Positions 6,039 to 13,993 are shown, counted from the stretch's first letter. The stretch is 14,462 nt of DNA from GCA-003244245 sp036501085 (GCA_036501085.1 DASYAZ010000131.1:1-14462), one strand, 5' to 3'. Notes: generated by a model not told the origin, from the letters alone. Made by a program: numbers and translations.

Positions 6039-7808
6039 TCAGGAGACGCAGGGCACCTTGCCACCCACCATCGGGGGTTGCGGCGGTACCGGGGGCGGTG
6101 GGGCGGGGGCATCGCCAGGCTGGGACTCGCTGGCGACTGGCTGCGCGACGCCGGATGCCCGCGGGGTACCCACGGAGGGGGGCAGCCCACGCGCGATGGG
6201 CTTCTTGCCCGGTCCGGAGTAGTTCCGGCCCAGGTAGACCTGCATCGTGCTGGCCGGCAGCCCGGCGTCCTCCTGGATCGGCACCCCGCCCAGGGCCTCG
6301 GACACCATGCGCCCGGCGGCCTCACCCCCGCTCGGGTAGCGCACCACGCTGCCGGACCGGGCTTTGGCATTGCCGACTGTGCCTTGCCGGAACCCTTGCG
6401 CGTTCAGCTGCGCGGAGACCCGTCCGGCCAGGCCGGTGCTGGCGGATCCGTTGAACACGTCCACCCTGGTCGAGGCCTTCGATGGGCCACTGGATTCGGG
6501 GGACGGATTGGCGGGCGGGGACGGGTTCGAGGAAGGACTTGCTGGCGGGTTTTCAACGGCGTGAGCGACGAAGGCACGCACCGCCTCCGGGTCGGTTTCG
6601 AGCACCGAGCCGTCGGAGTCGCTGTAGCCATCACCCAGCACCGGAACGGTCTCGAACACCACGTTGCCGGCGACCAGGCCCTGCATCCGGGTCGCGAACT
6701 CGAGCACGTCGAAGCCGTCGTCGAGTACCAGCGACTGCTGGGTGGCGCTGATCAGGTGACGTACCCGGCTCGGGTTGGCCAGCGTCCCCGCGGTGAGCAC
6801 CTTGCTGGCCAGCGACGCCAGGTATGCCTGCTGGCGCACGATACGGTCGAGGTCACCGCGGGGCAGGCCGTGCCGCTGCCGGACGAAAGCCAAGGCATCC
6901 GGGCCGGAGATCAGCTGCGGGCCGGCCCGGAGGTTGGTACCGGAGAAGCGATCGTGAACCGGTTCGCGCAGGCATACCTCGACCCCGCCGACGGCGTCGG
7001 TGAGCAGGGAGAATCCCAGCAGGTTGATCTCCGCGTAGTGGTCGATGCTCACTCCGGTGAGTTCCTTGACCGCTTGCAGCAGCGCCTTGCGACCGGCGGC
7101 GACCGATTCGGTCTGTACGGTCGCCGGGCTGGCACCCTGGGCGACGAGCCGTTCCGCGGTGGCACTTTTCGCCCGGGTGAACGCGGAGTTGAGCTTGTGC
7201 TTTCCATACCTGTCGGGCAGTTCGACGTCCAGGTCCCGCGGAAGCGAGATCGCGACTGCGTGCCGGCCATCATTGGGAATCCGCACCAGGATCATGGTGT
7301 CGGTGAGCTCACCCTCGTTGCGCCCTGCGCGTAGCCGGTTCAGCACCTCACGGGGTAGCGGGTTGCCCTGCGCGTCGGTGCGGCTGTCCACTCCTACCAG
7401 CAAGATGTCGGTTGCCTTGTCCGGAGTGGCCGGACCGATCACATCCGCGGTGCTCAGACCACGGTGGAGATCCTGAAAGCTCGACCATCCGTACCAGGTG
7501 AGTCCGAGTACCAGCAGCGACACCAGCGTGAAGGCCAGCTTGACGGCGTGAAACCCGAAACGGCGCCGCCGCCGGGGTACGGCGCTCGGGCGAGGCCGCC
7601 GAGACGGTGCGGGCAACGGGGCGCGAGGCGTGCTGCGGGATCCGCTATGGCGGCCCGTGGCAGGCGGCGGAGCACCAGCCGACCTGCGCTGCTGGCTCGA
7701 CTTGCCCGCCTGCCAACCGGAACTGGCTCGAGGGGACGCGCGCCGGTTGGCTCCCTGCCGATCGGGCCGCCCGGCCGAGCCTCCCGGCCGGGGTGGCCTG
7801 TCGTCCAC
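6039..7808 (-). CDS. LytR-CpsA-Psr (LCP) family cell-wall ligase with LytR_C domain
   Basis: LCP proteins transfer lipid-linked wall polymers onto peptidoglycan; in mycobacteria the counterpart of this locus (Lcp1, Rv3267) attaches arabinogalactan. The protein has 589 residues. A long Arg/Pro-rich cytoplasmic tail (1-86) leads to one membrane helix (about 87-107). The LCP domain (about 133-340) shows the DSR (141-143), SLPRD (188-192) and RQRH...D319-R322 residues that bind the pyrophosphate. A Pro/Ser linker (about 420-445) precedes a LytR_C domain (about 447-527), then a Pro-rich tail ending in a cysteine-containing VPCVS. It starts at GTG 7808 with AGGAGGG five to six bases upstream. It is divergent from rmlD across about 200 bp and precedes the TIGR03089 gene by 22 bp, so the two likely form an operon. 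Confidence 0.95.
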   Translation of the reverse strand: MDDRPPRPGGSAGRPDRQGANRRASPRASSGWQAGKSSQQRRSAGAPPPATGRHSGSRSTPRAPLPAPSRRPRPSAVPRRRRRFGFHAVKLAFTLVSLLVLGLTWYGWSSFQDLHRGLSTADVIGPATPDKATDILLVGVDSRTDAQGNPLPREVLNRLRAGRNEGELTDTMILVRIPNDGRHAVAISLPRDLDVELPDRYGKHKLNSAFTRAKSATAERLVAQGASPATVQTESVAAGRKALLQAVKELTGVSIDHYAEINLLGFSLLTDAVGGVEVCLREPVHDRFSGTNLRAGPQLISGPDALAFVRQRHGLPRGDLDRIVRQQAYLASLASKVLTAGTLANPSRVRHLISATQQSLVLDDGFDVLEFATRMQGLVAGNVVFETVPVLGDGYSDSDGSVLETDPEAVRAFVAHAVENPPASPSSNPSPPANPSPESSGPSKASTRVDVFNGSASTGLAGRVSAQLNAQGFRQGTVGNAKARSGSVVRYPSGGEAAGRMVSEALGGVPIQEDAGLPASTMQVYLGRNYSGPGKKPIARGLPPSVGTPRASGVAQPVASESQPGDAPAPPPPVPPQPPMVGGKVPCVS

Positions 7809-8016
7809 GGATGCCCTCCTGCGGCCGGGGCGGTGGCAGCGCCTGGCGGCTGAGCCGGGTCTGCATCCCGGATCGCGCAGCTTCCCCCTCTGACAGTTAC
7901 CTTTTTGAGACGTCCGACCCCCCGGTCAGGTTGTCATGGCACATTCCGCCAGGCCGATGTCCCCTATCGGGGGCAGCGCTGCCGGGAGTCGGGGTGAGAG
8001 TGGGAGGGGCGCGCCG
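7809..8016. promoter_or_regulatory. Divergent promoter region between LCP gene and rmlD
   Basis: The roughly 200-bp gap separates the divergent LCP and rmlD genes, so it must hold promoters for both. A T-run (CCTTTTTGAGAC) occurs near 7902-7911 and a GTTGTCATGG near 7929-7938. No confident hexamer pair can be assigned by eye. The RBS of rmlD (GGGAGGGG) is at about 8002-8009. Confidence 0.5.
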
Positions 8017-8910
8017 ATGCGGCTGCTGGTCACCGGCGGCGGGGGGCAGCTCGGTGTGGATCTGGTGGCCGCAGCCACCCGGGCCGGGATCACCCGGATC
8101 CACGCACCGGACTCGGCCGAACTCGACGTCACCGATCCGGCATCGGTGCACGCTGCTCTCGCGGCGGAAGCCGAACGCTGCGATACCCGGCTCGTGGTGA
8201 TCAACGCGGCGGCCTACACCGCGGTGGACGACGCCGAGGGTGCTGGTGCCCGGCGGGCACACGCTGTCAACGCGATGGGCCCGGCGCACCTGGCCCGAGC
8301 CTGCACGGCGTATCAGGCTCACCTGGTGCAGGTCTCGACCGACTACGTCTTCGCAGGCGATGGCGCCGGCCCCAACCGGGTCGCCAGCCCGACCGTGCCG
8401 CGAACCGTGTACGGCCGGACGAAGCTGGCGGGGGAGCGGGCGGTGCTGTCCGGGCTGTCTTCGGGGGCTTCTGCCCACGTGGTGCGGACCGCGTGGCTCT
8501 ACAGCGCCCACGGCGCCAACTTCGTTCGTACCATGGCACGGCTGGCCGGTGGGTGTGAGCAGGTCAGGGTGGTCGCCGACCAGCATGGCAACCCGACCTG
8601 GACGGCCGATCTGGCCGCTGGGTTGATCGCGCTCGCGCTGGCTGCGGATCGGGTGCCGCCGGGAGTGCTGCATTGCGTCAATTCCGCTTCGGCGACGTGG
8701 TTCGAGCTGGCCAGAGCAGTGTTCACCGAGGCCGGAGCTGATCCGGACCGGGTCCAGCCCTGCAGCACCGCGGAGTTTCCCCGGCCGGCGCCGCGCCCGG
8801 CGAACTCGGTGCTGGACATCACCGGGTGGACGGCGGCCGGCCTTCCCGAGTTACGGCACTGGCGGGACGCGTTACGCGCCGCCGCCGTCGCCGGAGTTCT
8901 TGGCGGGTGA
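8017..8910 (+). CDS. rmlD: dTDP-4-dehydrorhamnose reductase
   Basis: This NADPH-dependent short-chain-type reductase performs the last step of dTDP-L-rhamnose synthesis, supplying the linker sugar of arabinogalactan. The protein has 297 residues. It carries the Rossmann motif TGGGGQLG (residues 6-13), NAAAYT (63-68), STDYVF (107-112) and the catalytic Y132-G-R-T-K136. The substrate-side pattern D188-QHGNPTW is also present. A longer frame opens at 7936, but ATG 8017 has GGGAGGGG eight bases upstream and begins right at the Rossmann strand, so it was chosen. The neighbours (divergent LCP gene, then wbbL and manB) reproduce the mycobacterial cluster order. Its last 39 bp overlap, tail to tail, with the 3' end of the DUF4185 gene. 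Confidence 0.95.
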   Translation: MRLLVTGGGGQLGVDLVAAATRAGITRIHAPDSAELDVTDPASVHAALAAEAERCDTRLVVINAAAYTAVDDAEGAGARRAHAVNAMGPAHLARACTAYQAHLVQVSTDYVFAGDGAGPNRVASPTVPRTVYGRTKLAGERAVLSGLSSGASAHVVRTAWLYSAHGANFVRTMARLAGGCEQVRVVADQHGNPTWTADLAAGLIALALAADRVPPGVLHCVNSASATWFELARAVFTEAGADPDRVQPCSTAEFPRPAPRPANSVLDITGWTAAGLPELRHWRDALRAAAVAGVLGG

Positions 8911-10044
8911 GGGACCCCGATCGGGCTCTGCCTTGGGCTCCACACTGGCGGGCAGCCTGGTGTGCATCATCGAGACGTTGTAGCGGTCGTACTGGGTCAT
9001 CGTGAAGTAGAGATCGCGTCCCTCGGAGTCCGGGTTCAGGAACCCGCCATAGAGGTTCGGGTACTCGCTAGCCCTGGCGACCGCCATGGGTGCACCCCAT
9101 GGTCCCTCCGGCCTGGGCGCCAGCCGAACCACGATCGCTTTGGTCGACTCGTCGAGATACATCATCTCCCAGCTGTTGAGGACCTTGTCGTAGCGGATGG
9201 ACAGCTCACCGACGGGTCCCTTCACGATCGGGGAGGCGATCGAGCTCTGGCCGCGCTGCCAGCCGCTACCGGTCCAGTATTCGTAGGCGGACTTGTCGAG
9301 TAACTGCCGTTGGGGCACCCGGGCGACGTGGGCGTTACCGAAGCGACCATTGGGAGTGCCGTAGGCGTAGACGTAGCCATCCCGCTGGGCGAAGGCGATC
9401 ATCTGGAAGGTGTCGTCGAGCGCCTTGGTGTTCTCCCGGCGCGTACTGGGGACCTCCTTCCAGGTCTGGCCACCGTCATCCGAGTACGCGATGCCGCCGT
9501 AGTTGGTGATCCAGTGTCCGGGCTGGGTGAAGCTGCGTATCGACATGTAAGCCAGGTAATCGCGCCCGTCGATGTTGATCCCGCCGGTGGGGATCTTGGT
9601 CATCTCGACGCCGTCCTTCTTGAGGGAGGGCAGCAGTTCCTTCGCGTGGCCGGGACGGTCGGTCACGAAGTTATGGAAAGACATGCCATCAGCCGGATTG
9701 CGGTCCCGGCTGATCGCGAGCGTGTTCGAGCGCCAATCGATCTTATTCGGGGTCGCGAACCCGCTTTCGACCCCAGCCCACCCGTTGCCGAAAGTATCGC
9801 CGAAGGCGGCAAGTATCTGCCCCTTCTCGTCAGTCCACATGATCCCGAGGTCGGTGCCCTTGACCTGATAGCGGGCCATCGTGGCGTTGATGGACTCCGC
9901 ACCGGTGATCACGGCCACCGGGCTGGCCTGGCCCACCGGCGGCGTTTGCGCCACCCCGGGCGCTGCCGCGCTGACGGTGACTGCTAGCGTAGTGATGCTG
10001 AGGGCTGCCATTGCCGCCCCGATGTGGGCCTTGTGAGTGAGCAT
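8872..10044 (-). CDS. Secreted DUF4185 family protein (predicted endo-D-arabinanase-like glycoside hydrolase)
   Basis: This 390-aa exported protein has a signal peptide: MLTHK, a hydrophobic core, then AAAPGVAQ as the likely cleavage zone. The mature part shows the DUF4185 beta-propeller-like pattern: TDLGIMWTD, AAFGDTFGNGW, DWRSNTLA, GGIAYSDDGGQTW, AYGTPNGRFGNAHVARV and LNSWEMMYLDE. D65 and D83 are acidic residues in the conserved early motifs. Members of DUF4185 have been shown to cut D-arabinan of arabinogalactan (GH183, from memory), which suits this place between rmlD and wbbL. The activity of this member is inferred. The ATG at 10044 has a very strong AGGGAGGGGGAAGGG upstream; the longer frame to 10353 is rejected. 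The gene is opposite to its neighbours, which suggests an insertion into the cluster and separate regulation. It may remodel or recycle arabinan. Confidence 0.88.
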   Translation of the reverse strand: MLTHKAHIGAAMAALSITTLAVTVSAAAPGVAQTPPVGQASPVAVITGAESINATMARYQVKGTDLGIMWTDEKGQILAAFGDTFGNGWAGVESGFATPNKIDWRSNTLAISRDRNPADGMSFHNFVTDRPGHAKELLPSLKKDGVEMTKIPTGGINIDGRDYLAYMSIRSFTQPGHWITNYGGIAYSDDGGQTWKEVPSTRRENTKALDDTFQMIAFAQRDGYVYAYGTPNGRFGNAHVARVPQRQLLDKSAYEYWTGSGWQRGQSSIASPIVKGPVGELSIRYDKVLNSWEMMYLDESTKAIVVRLAPRPEGPWGAPMAVARASEYPNLYGGFLNPDSEGRDLYFTMTQYDRYNVSMMHTRLPASVEPKAEPDRGPSPAKNSGDGGGA

Positions 10045-10388
10045 CCCTTCCCCCTCCCTGCTCTGAACGCGCGCGTCATCGCGCGGGCGCGGGCATGCGC
10101 CAGCGTCCTGTAGCTGAAAGCGATGTCCCCCTACCCCCGAAAGGGGAATGACAGCCCTTCCCACCGCATCTGGTAGCTGGTGCGCGACTCCAAGTATAAT
10201 AACGTTATAGTAACGAGACCTTATGTACTCCACGTGGGTGAAACCTCCGCGGCGCCCCGGTAACTCATCTGGCGACCCCATCCGGTGCCAGGTCTGGTGA
10301 ACCGGGAGCCCTCCCGGGCTACTGGGCTTTCCTTTGGCGGCGACGTCGTTCACGGCGACGTCTCGACCAGTCCAGGTGGGGAGAGCCG
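10045..10388. promoter_or_regulatory. Divergent intergenic region with AT-rich operator/promoter-like core
   Basis: This 344-bp region separates the DUF4185 gene (-) from the small-protein/wbbL genes (+). It contains a 6-bp hairpin CGCGCG-TCAT-CGCGCG (10070-10085) in the DUF4185 leader and a small CCCC-GAAA-GGGG hairpin (10135-10146). Its most AT-rich part, 10193-10214, is listed separately. No further gene is seen; the open frames across it lack coding character. Confidence 0.6.
10193..10214. promoter_or_regulatory. AT-rich palindromic operator with perfect TATAAT
   Basis: AGTATAATAACGTTATAGTAAC holds a perfect ATAACGTTAT palindrome (10199-10208), a TATAAT on the + strand (10195-10200) and a near-palindromic GTTATAGTAAC (10204-10214). 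The related - strand repeats GTTACTATAAC and GTTATTATACT lie head to tail. Such an AT island in GC-rich DNA between divergent genes is probably a shared promoter-operator. The regulator is unknown. Confidence 0.55.
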
Positions 10389-10682
10389 GTGGTATCTCGT
10401 TGCTTCGTCGTGGCGTACGTGAGCGCGGCTGTCCTGCTCGGCCTCGGTGTTGCCCGGATGGATGCGGTCCGGCAAGCCGCGCTCACGCCCCGCTCGCCGG
10501 CCGCCCCCACCGTCTTCGCGGCGGGCCTGTTCCCGGTCGCGACGCCACCGGGCGCGGCCGGCGAGATGAGACGCGCGGCGTGCACCCTGACGGTGCGGGG
10601 GAGCGACTCGCTTGCCGGTGCCGTTGACTCGGTGCCCACTGGCCTGATCCGGCCCGCCGGGGTGCAGAATCGAGCGCCGTGA
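10389..10682 (+). CDS. Small exported or membrane-anchored hypothetical protein coupled to wbbL
   Basis: This 97-residue frame begins at GTG 10389 after GGGGAGAG (about 5 nt spacing) and its TGA overlaps the wbbL GTG as GTGA. The N-terminus has a hydrophobic helix (FVVAYVSAAVLLGLGVA, about 6-22) that could be a signal or an anchor. The rest is Ala/Pro-rich with two scattered Cys but no known domain. The RBS and coupled stop support it as a gene. Its composition alone is not decisive because high-GC DNA creates long open frames by chance. It could be a wall-associated accessory to linker synthesis; the function is unknown. Confidence 0.5.
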   Translation: MVSRCFVVAYVSAAVLLGLGVARMDAVRQAALTPRSPAAPTVFAAGLFPVATPPGAAGEMRRAACTLTVRGSDSLAGAVDSVPTGLIRPAGVQNRAP

Positions 10683-11593
10683 CCTCTTGCTCCCCGCGCA
10701 GCAGTGACGGCAGCGACGGCAGTGTCGCTGGCCGTGCCTACGGCCAGGAACTGGCTGTGGTCACGGTTACGTACTCGCCTGGTGAGACGCTGGAGACCTT
10801 CCTGGACTCGGTGGTCAAGGCAACCAGCCGGCCGGTGCGGGTGTTGCTGGCCGACAACGGATCCACCGACGGAGCGCCGGAGCGCGCGGCGCGTCGTGAC
10901 GGGGTGCGGCTGTTGCGGATCGGGGAGAACGTCGGGTATGGCAGCGCCGTCAACCGGGGAGCCGTCGAGTGGGGGCCCGAGGTGGGATGGGTGGTGGTCG
11001 CCAACCCGGACATCGAATGGCACCCTGGCAGCCTCGATGAGCTGGTCACAGCCGCGCAGCGCTGGCCTCGGGCGGGGGCTCTGGGACCGCTGATCCGGCA
11101 GCCGGACGGAGCCGTGTACCCCTCCGCGCGGCTGCTTCCCAACTTGGGTCGTGGTATCGGTCACGCCGTTCTCGGCCCGATCTGGCCGGCGAATCCGTGG
11201 ACCAAGGCCTACCGGCAGTCCGATACCGCGTTGGGCGAACGGACCGCGGAGTGGTTGTCCGGGTCGTGCCTGCTGATGCGCCGGGCTGCCTTTGAGTCCG
11301 TCGGCGGCTTCGACCCCCGATATTTCATGTACTTCGAGGATGTTGATCTCGGTGACCGGCTGGGTCGCGCCGGCTGGCTCAACGTCTACGTGCCCAGCGC
11401 GGAGGTCACCCATCTCGGGGGACATGCCACCAGTCGGGTCTGCGACCAGATGCTGGCGGCCCACCACCAGAGCACCTACCGATACCTCGCGGACCGGCGT
11501 CCCGGCCTGCGGCACGCCCCGCTGCGGCTGCTGCTGCGGGCTGGTCTGGCCGCCCGGTTGCGGCTGATGCTGCGCGCGGGACGGCGGGCCTGA
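10679..11593 (+). CDS. wbbL: GT2 family rhamnosyltransferase (WbbL-type) of the arabinogalactan linker
   Basis: This 304-aa enzyme adds L-rhamnose from dTDP-rhamnose to the GlcNAc-phospho-lipid, completing the disaccharide linker on which galactan is built. It has GT-A/GT2 features: VVTVTYSPGE (27-36), ADNGSTDG (58-65), the metal/nucleotide motif ANPD (108-111), WLSGSCLLM (192-200) and FMYFEDVDLGDRL (216-228) with acidic E220/D221/D223. A THLGGHAT segment (244-251) follows, as in WbbL proteins. The GTG start at 10679 is coupled to the preceding small gene. One base separates its stop from manB. The pairing with rmlD and manB matches M. tuberculosis Rv3265c, from memory. The C-terminal Arg/Leu-rich tail may attach to the membrane. 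Confidence 0.93.
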   Translation: MTSCSPRSSDGSDGSVAGRAYGQELAVVTVTYSPGETLETFLDSVVKATSRPVRVLLADNGSTDGAPERAARRDGVRLLRIGENVGYGSAVNRGAVEWGPEVGWVVVANPDIEWHPGSLDELVTAAQRWPRAGALGPLIRQPDGAVYPSARLLPNLGRGIGHAVLGPIWPANPWTKAYRQSDTALGERTAEWLSGSCLLMRRAAFESVGGFDPRYFMYFEDVDLGDRLGRAGWLNVYVPSAEVTHLGGHATSRVCDQMLAAHHQSTYRYLADRRPGLRHAPLRLLLRAGLAARLRLMLRAGRRA

Positions 11594-11594
11594 G

Positions 11595-12701
11595 ATGGCG
11601 CCGGGTCACGCCGCGGCACTGGCCGAGCCGCTGCCGGGCGTGGAGGCCGTGGTTCTGGTCGGAGGCTTGGGCACCCGGATGCGGCCGCTCACGCTGTCCG
11701 CGCCCAAGCCGATGCTGCCCACCGCGGGAGTCCCGCTGCTCACCCACCTGCTGAGCCGGATCCGCGCTGCCGGGGTACGGCATGTGGTGCTGGGTACCTC
11801 GTACCGCGCCGAGGTTTTCGCCACCCATTTCGGTGACGGATCCGGTCTGGGTCTGGTGTTGGACTACATCGTGGAGGAGGAGCCACTGGGCACCGGTGGC
11901 GGGATCCGCAACGTCGCGCCCATGCTGAGCGAGCCGGACGTCCTGGTGTTCAACGGCGATGTGCTCTCCGGCCTGGATCCGGCCGAGGTCGTGCGAACCC
12001 ATCGCAGCGCGGGGGCTGATGTGACCCTGCACCTGGTGCGGGTTCCCGATCCGAGCGCTTTCGGCTGCGTGCCGACCAGCGCCGAAGGCCGGGTCCTCGA
12101 GTTCCTGGAGAAGACCGATCATCCCCCGACGGACCTGATCAATGCCGGCTGCTATGCCTTCCGCCGTGAGGTGATCGACTCGATACCGGCGGGGCGCCCG
12201 GTATCGGTGGAGCGGGAGACCTTTCCGGGCCTGCTCGCCGCGGGAGCTCGGGTGCACGCCCACGTGGACGCCTCCTACTGGCTTGATCTGGGCACACCGG
12301 CGGCGTTCGTGCAGGGTTCGTCCGATCTCGTGCGGGGGCTGGCCCCGTCGCCTGCGTTGCCCGGACCGGCGGGCGAGGCACTGCTGCTGCCCGGTGCCAC
12401 GGTGCACCCGGATGCGCGGGCCGAGGGCGGTTCGGTGGTGGGTGCAGCTGCCGTGGTCCACCGTGGGGCGCAGGTAGTCGGCTCGGTACTGATGGACCGC
12501 GCCGTGGTCGGACCCGGTGCGCGGGTGTGGCGCAGCGTGGTGGGTGCGGGGGTGCGGGTGGGTGCGGGTGCTGTGCTCGACGGCGCAGTGGTCGGCGATG
12601 GTGCCGTGGTGGGGTCGCGCTGCGAGCTGCTGCACGGTCTGCGGGTCTGGCCCGGGGTGGTGCTACCCGATGACGGCGTGCGCTTTTCCACTGATGTCTG
12701 A
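11595..12701 (+). CDS. manB: NDP-sugar pyrophosphorylase (mannose-1-phosphate guanylyltransferase type)
   Basis: This 368-aa nucleotidyltransferase makes a nucleotide sugar from a hexose-1-phosphate and NTP. The N-terminal catalytic domain has GGLGTRMRPLT (23-33), K38 in PKPM, NGDVL (120-124), FGCV (156-159), EKT (172-174), NAGCYAF (183-189) and WLDLGTP (229-235). Residues about 265-350 form a left-handed beta-helix of hexapeptide-like repeats (VVGAAAVVHRGAQVVG, VVGAGVRVGAGAVLDGAVVG). Substrate choice cannot be read with certainty from sequence. The mycobacterial counterpart (Rv3264c) is named manB and makes GDP-mannose; a glucose-1-phosphate thymidylyltransferase is the alternative. It starts one base after the wbbL stop and overlaps the DNA glycosylase gene by 8 bp. 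Confidence 0.9.
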   Translation: MAPGHAAALAEPLPGVEAVVLVGGLGTRMRPLTLSAPKPMLPTAGVPLLTHLLSRIRAAGVRHVVLGTSYRAEVFATHFGDGSGLGLVLDYIVEEEPLGTGGGIRNVAPMLSEPDVLVFNGDVLSGLDPAEVVRTHRSAGADVTLHLVRVPDPSAFGCVPTSAEGRVLEFLEKTDHPPTDLINAGCYAFRREVIDSIPAGRPVSVERETFPGLLAAGARVHAHVDASYWLDLGTPAAFVQGSSDLVRGLAPSPALPGPAGEALLLPGATVHPDARAEGGSVVGAAAVVHRGAQVVGSVLMDRAVVGPGARVWRSVVGAGVRVGAGAVLDGAVVGDGAVVGSRCELLHGLRVWPGVVLPDDGVRFSTDV

Positions 12702-13641
12702 GATCCGCTCCCCGGGCTGGTGCGCCCGCGCTGAACCGCCGCCCGCGCACCGAAGCTGGACTCCCGGATTCCCGCTGGATTTTCGTGCGGTGCTGGCTCC
12801 ACTACGCCGCGGCCGGGGCGACCCCACGATGCAGGTGGACGCCGAGGGCACCGTGTGGCGCACCGGCACCACCCCGCTCGGCGTCGCCACCCTGGCGCTT
12901 CGCCGCGACCCCGGTGGCACTGTGCACGCCGCTGGATGGGGCCCGGGGGCGACCTGGGCGCTCGATGGCCTGCCTGCGCTGCTCGGCGCCGACGATGACG
13001 ACCGCGGCTTCGTGCCACATCACCCCCTGATCGCGCAGGTCCGGCGCCGGATGCCTGGCCTGCGCCTGGGCGCCACCCACCGGGTGTGGGATGTCCTGCT
13101 ACCCGCGGTGCTGGAGCAGAAGGTCACCGGCATCGAGGCGCGCCGCTCGTGGCGGGAGTTGTGCCGGCGATTCGGGCACCGAGCGCCCGGTCCCGCCACG
13201 CTGTGGGTTCCGCCCGATCCGGCCGCCGTCCGCGCGATCCCGGACTGGGAGTGGCACCGCGCCGGCGTCGATCACTCGCGGCGCCGGGCCGTGCTGGCGG
13301 CGGCTGCGGTGGCGCACCGGCTGGAGGGTGCGGTGAACTTGGCCGGGCAAGCTGGACGTGAGCTGCTGTGCAAGGTCCCCGGGGTGGGGATCTGGACGGC
13401 GGCCGAGGTGGCCCAGCGCGCCTGGGCCGACGCCGATGCGGTCAGCGTGGGGGATTTCCACATCCCGTCCGTGGTCGGTCATGCCCTCCTGGGCCGGTCG
13501 CTGGACGATGCGGGCATGCTCAAGGTGCTGGCGCCTTACGCGCCGCAGCGGCAGCGGGCGGTGCGCTACATCGAGGCTGCCGGTATCCGGCGTCCCCGCT
13601 TCGGCCCCCGGTTCAGCCCGCGCGATTACCGCGCAATGTGA
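12694..13641 (+). CDS. AlkA-like DNA-3-methyladenine glycosylase (HhH-GPD family)
   Basis: This 315-aa base-excision enzyme likely removes alkylated bases from DNA. The HhH-GPD motif is clear: LLCKVPGVGIWTAAEVAQRA (224-243) followed by VSVGDFHI with the catalytic Asp at 254. EQKVTGIEA (141-149) corresponds to the helix that begins the repair fold. The ATG at 12694 overlaps the manB end by 8 bp. A longer frame opens in-phase at 12517 but only reads through manB, so it was rejected. No Shine-Dalgarno is visible, so the gene may be translated by coupling. A repair gene after manB is a conserved but functionally unrelated neighbour in actinobacteria, in my recollection. An N-terminal AlkA_N-type domain appears to lie at about 25-100. 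Confidence 0.88.
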   Translation: MSEIRSPGWCARAEPPPAHRSWTPGFPLDFRAVLAPLRRGRGDPTMQVDAEGTVWRTGTTPLGVATLALRRDPGGTVHAAGWGPGATWALDGLPALLGADDDDRGFVPHHPLIAQVRRRMPGLRLGATHRVWDVLLPAVLEQKVTGIEARRSWRELCRRFGHRAPGPATLWVPPDPAAVRAIPDWEWHRAGVDHSRRRAVLAAAAVAHRLEGAVNLAGQAGRELLCKVPGVGIWTAAEVAQRAWADADAVSVGDFHIPSVVGHALLGRSLDDAGMLKVLAPYAPQRQRAVRYIEAAGIRRPRFGPRFSPRDYRAM

Positions 13642-13651
13642 GCCCGCTGGT

Positions 13652-13993
13652 TCACTTCAGCCAGCTGAACAGCCGGTGCGCCGCGCCGGCAGCTGAGCCT
13701 GCCAGGTCGTCGCGATGCCGGCCGCGGTCGCGACTCTGGGTGGGGACCTGGGGGCTGGGAGGCGGTGGATCGTGCTCGATACGCAGCACAGCCGCTTCGC
13801 AGGGGGAACAACGCCGCCCAGGCGGGCAGATCATCGACGCGACGCAGACCGTTTCTCCACACAAAGCGACGAACCGGCCGGTGCCCACCGAAATCCCGGT
13901 AGCCATGTCGTCGTCGCTAATCGCGTGGTCCATGGGTTCGGATCCGCCGGTGAACCACATTACGAATGGTGTCCGAGCCTTCGCAGGGTTCAT
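13652..13993 (-). CDS. Small Cys-rich, probably metal-binding protein
   Basis: This 113-aa protein (start at ATG 13993, with AAGGA eight bases upstream; other Met codons lie at 14026 and 13960) has the pattern FTGGSEPMDHAISDDD, FVALCGETV and the CPPGRRCSPC triplet. These cysteines and the His are spaced like a zinc- or cluster-binding site. Similar short proteins with a CG...PPG-x-x-C-x-x-C layout are common in Pseudonocardiales, from memory. It is not a WhiB regulator, because the CxxC spacing of WhiB is absent. It is followed convergently by the DNA glycosylase, 10 bp away. The function is unknown. Confidence 0.62.
   Translation of the reverse strand: MNPAKARTPFVMWFTGGSEPMDHAISDDDMATGISVGTGRFVALCGETVCVASMICPPGRRCSPCEAAVLRIEHDPPPPSPQVPTQSRDRGRHRDDLAGSAAGAAHRLFSWLK

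Noticed and set aside
5285..7334. Long + strand frames opposite the TIGR03089 and LCP genes
   Set aside because: They are Arg/Gly-rich antisense reading of clear - strand genes, with no domain.
10319..12635. Long - strand frames opposite wbbL and manB
   Set aside because: Composition is His/Arg/Gly-rich with no motif; the + strand carries full catalytic motif sets.
12517..12693. Upstream extension of the DNA glycosylase
   Set aside because: It reads through the manB beta-helix in another frame; ATG 12694 fits the coupled start and the protein fold.
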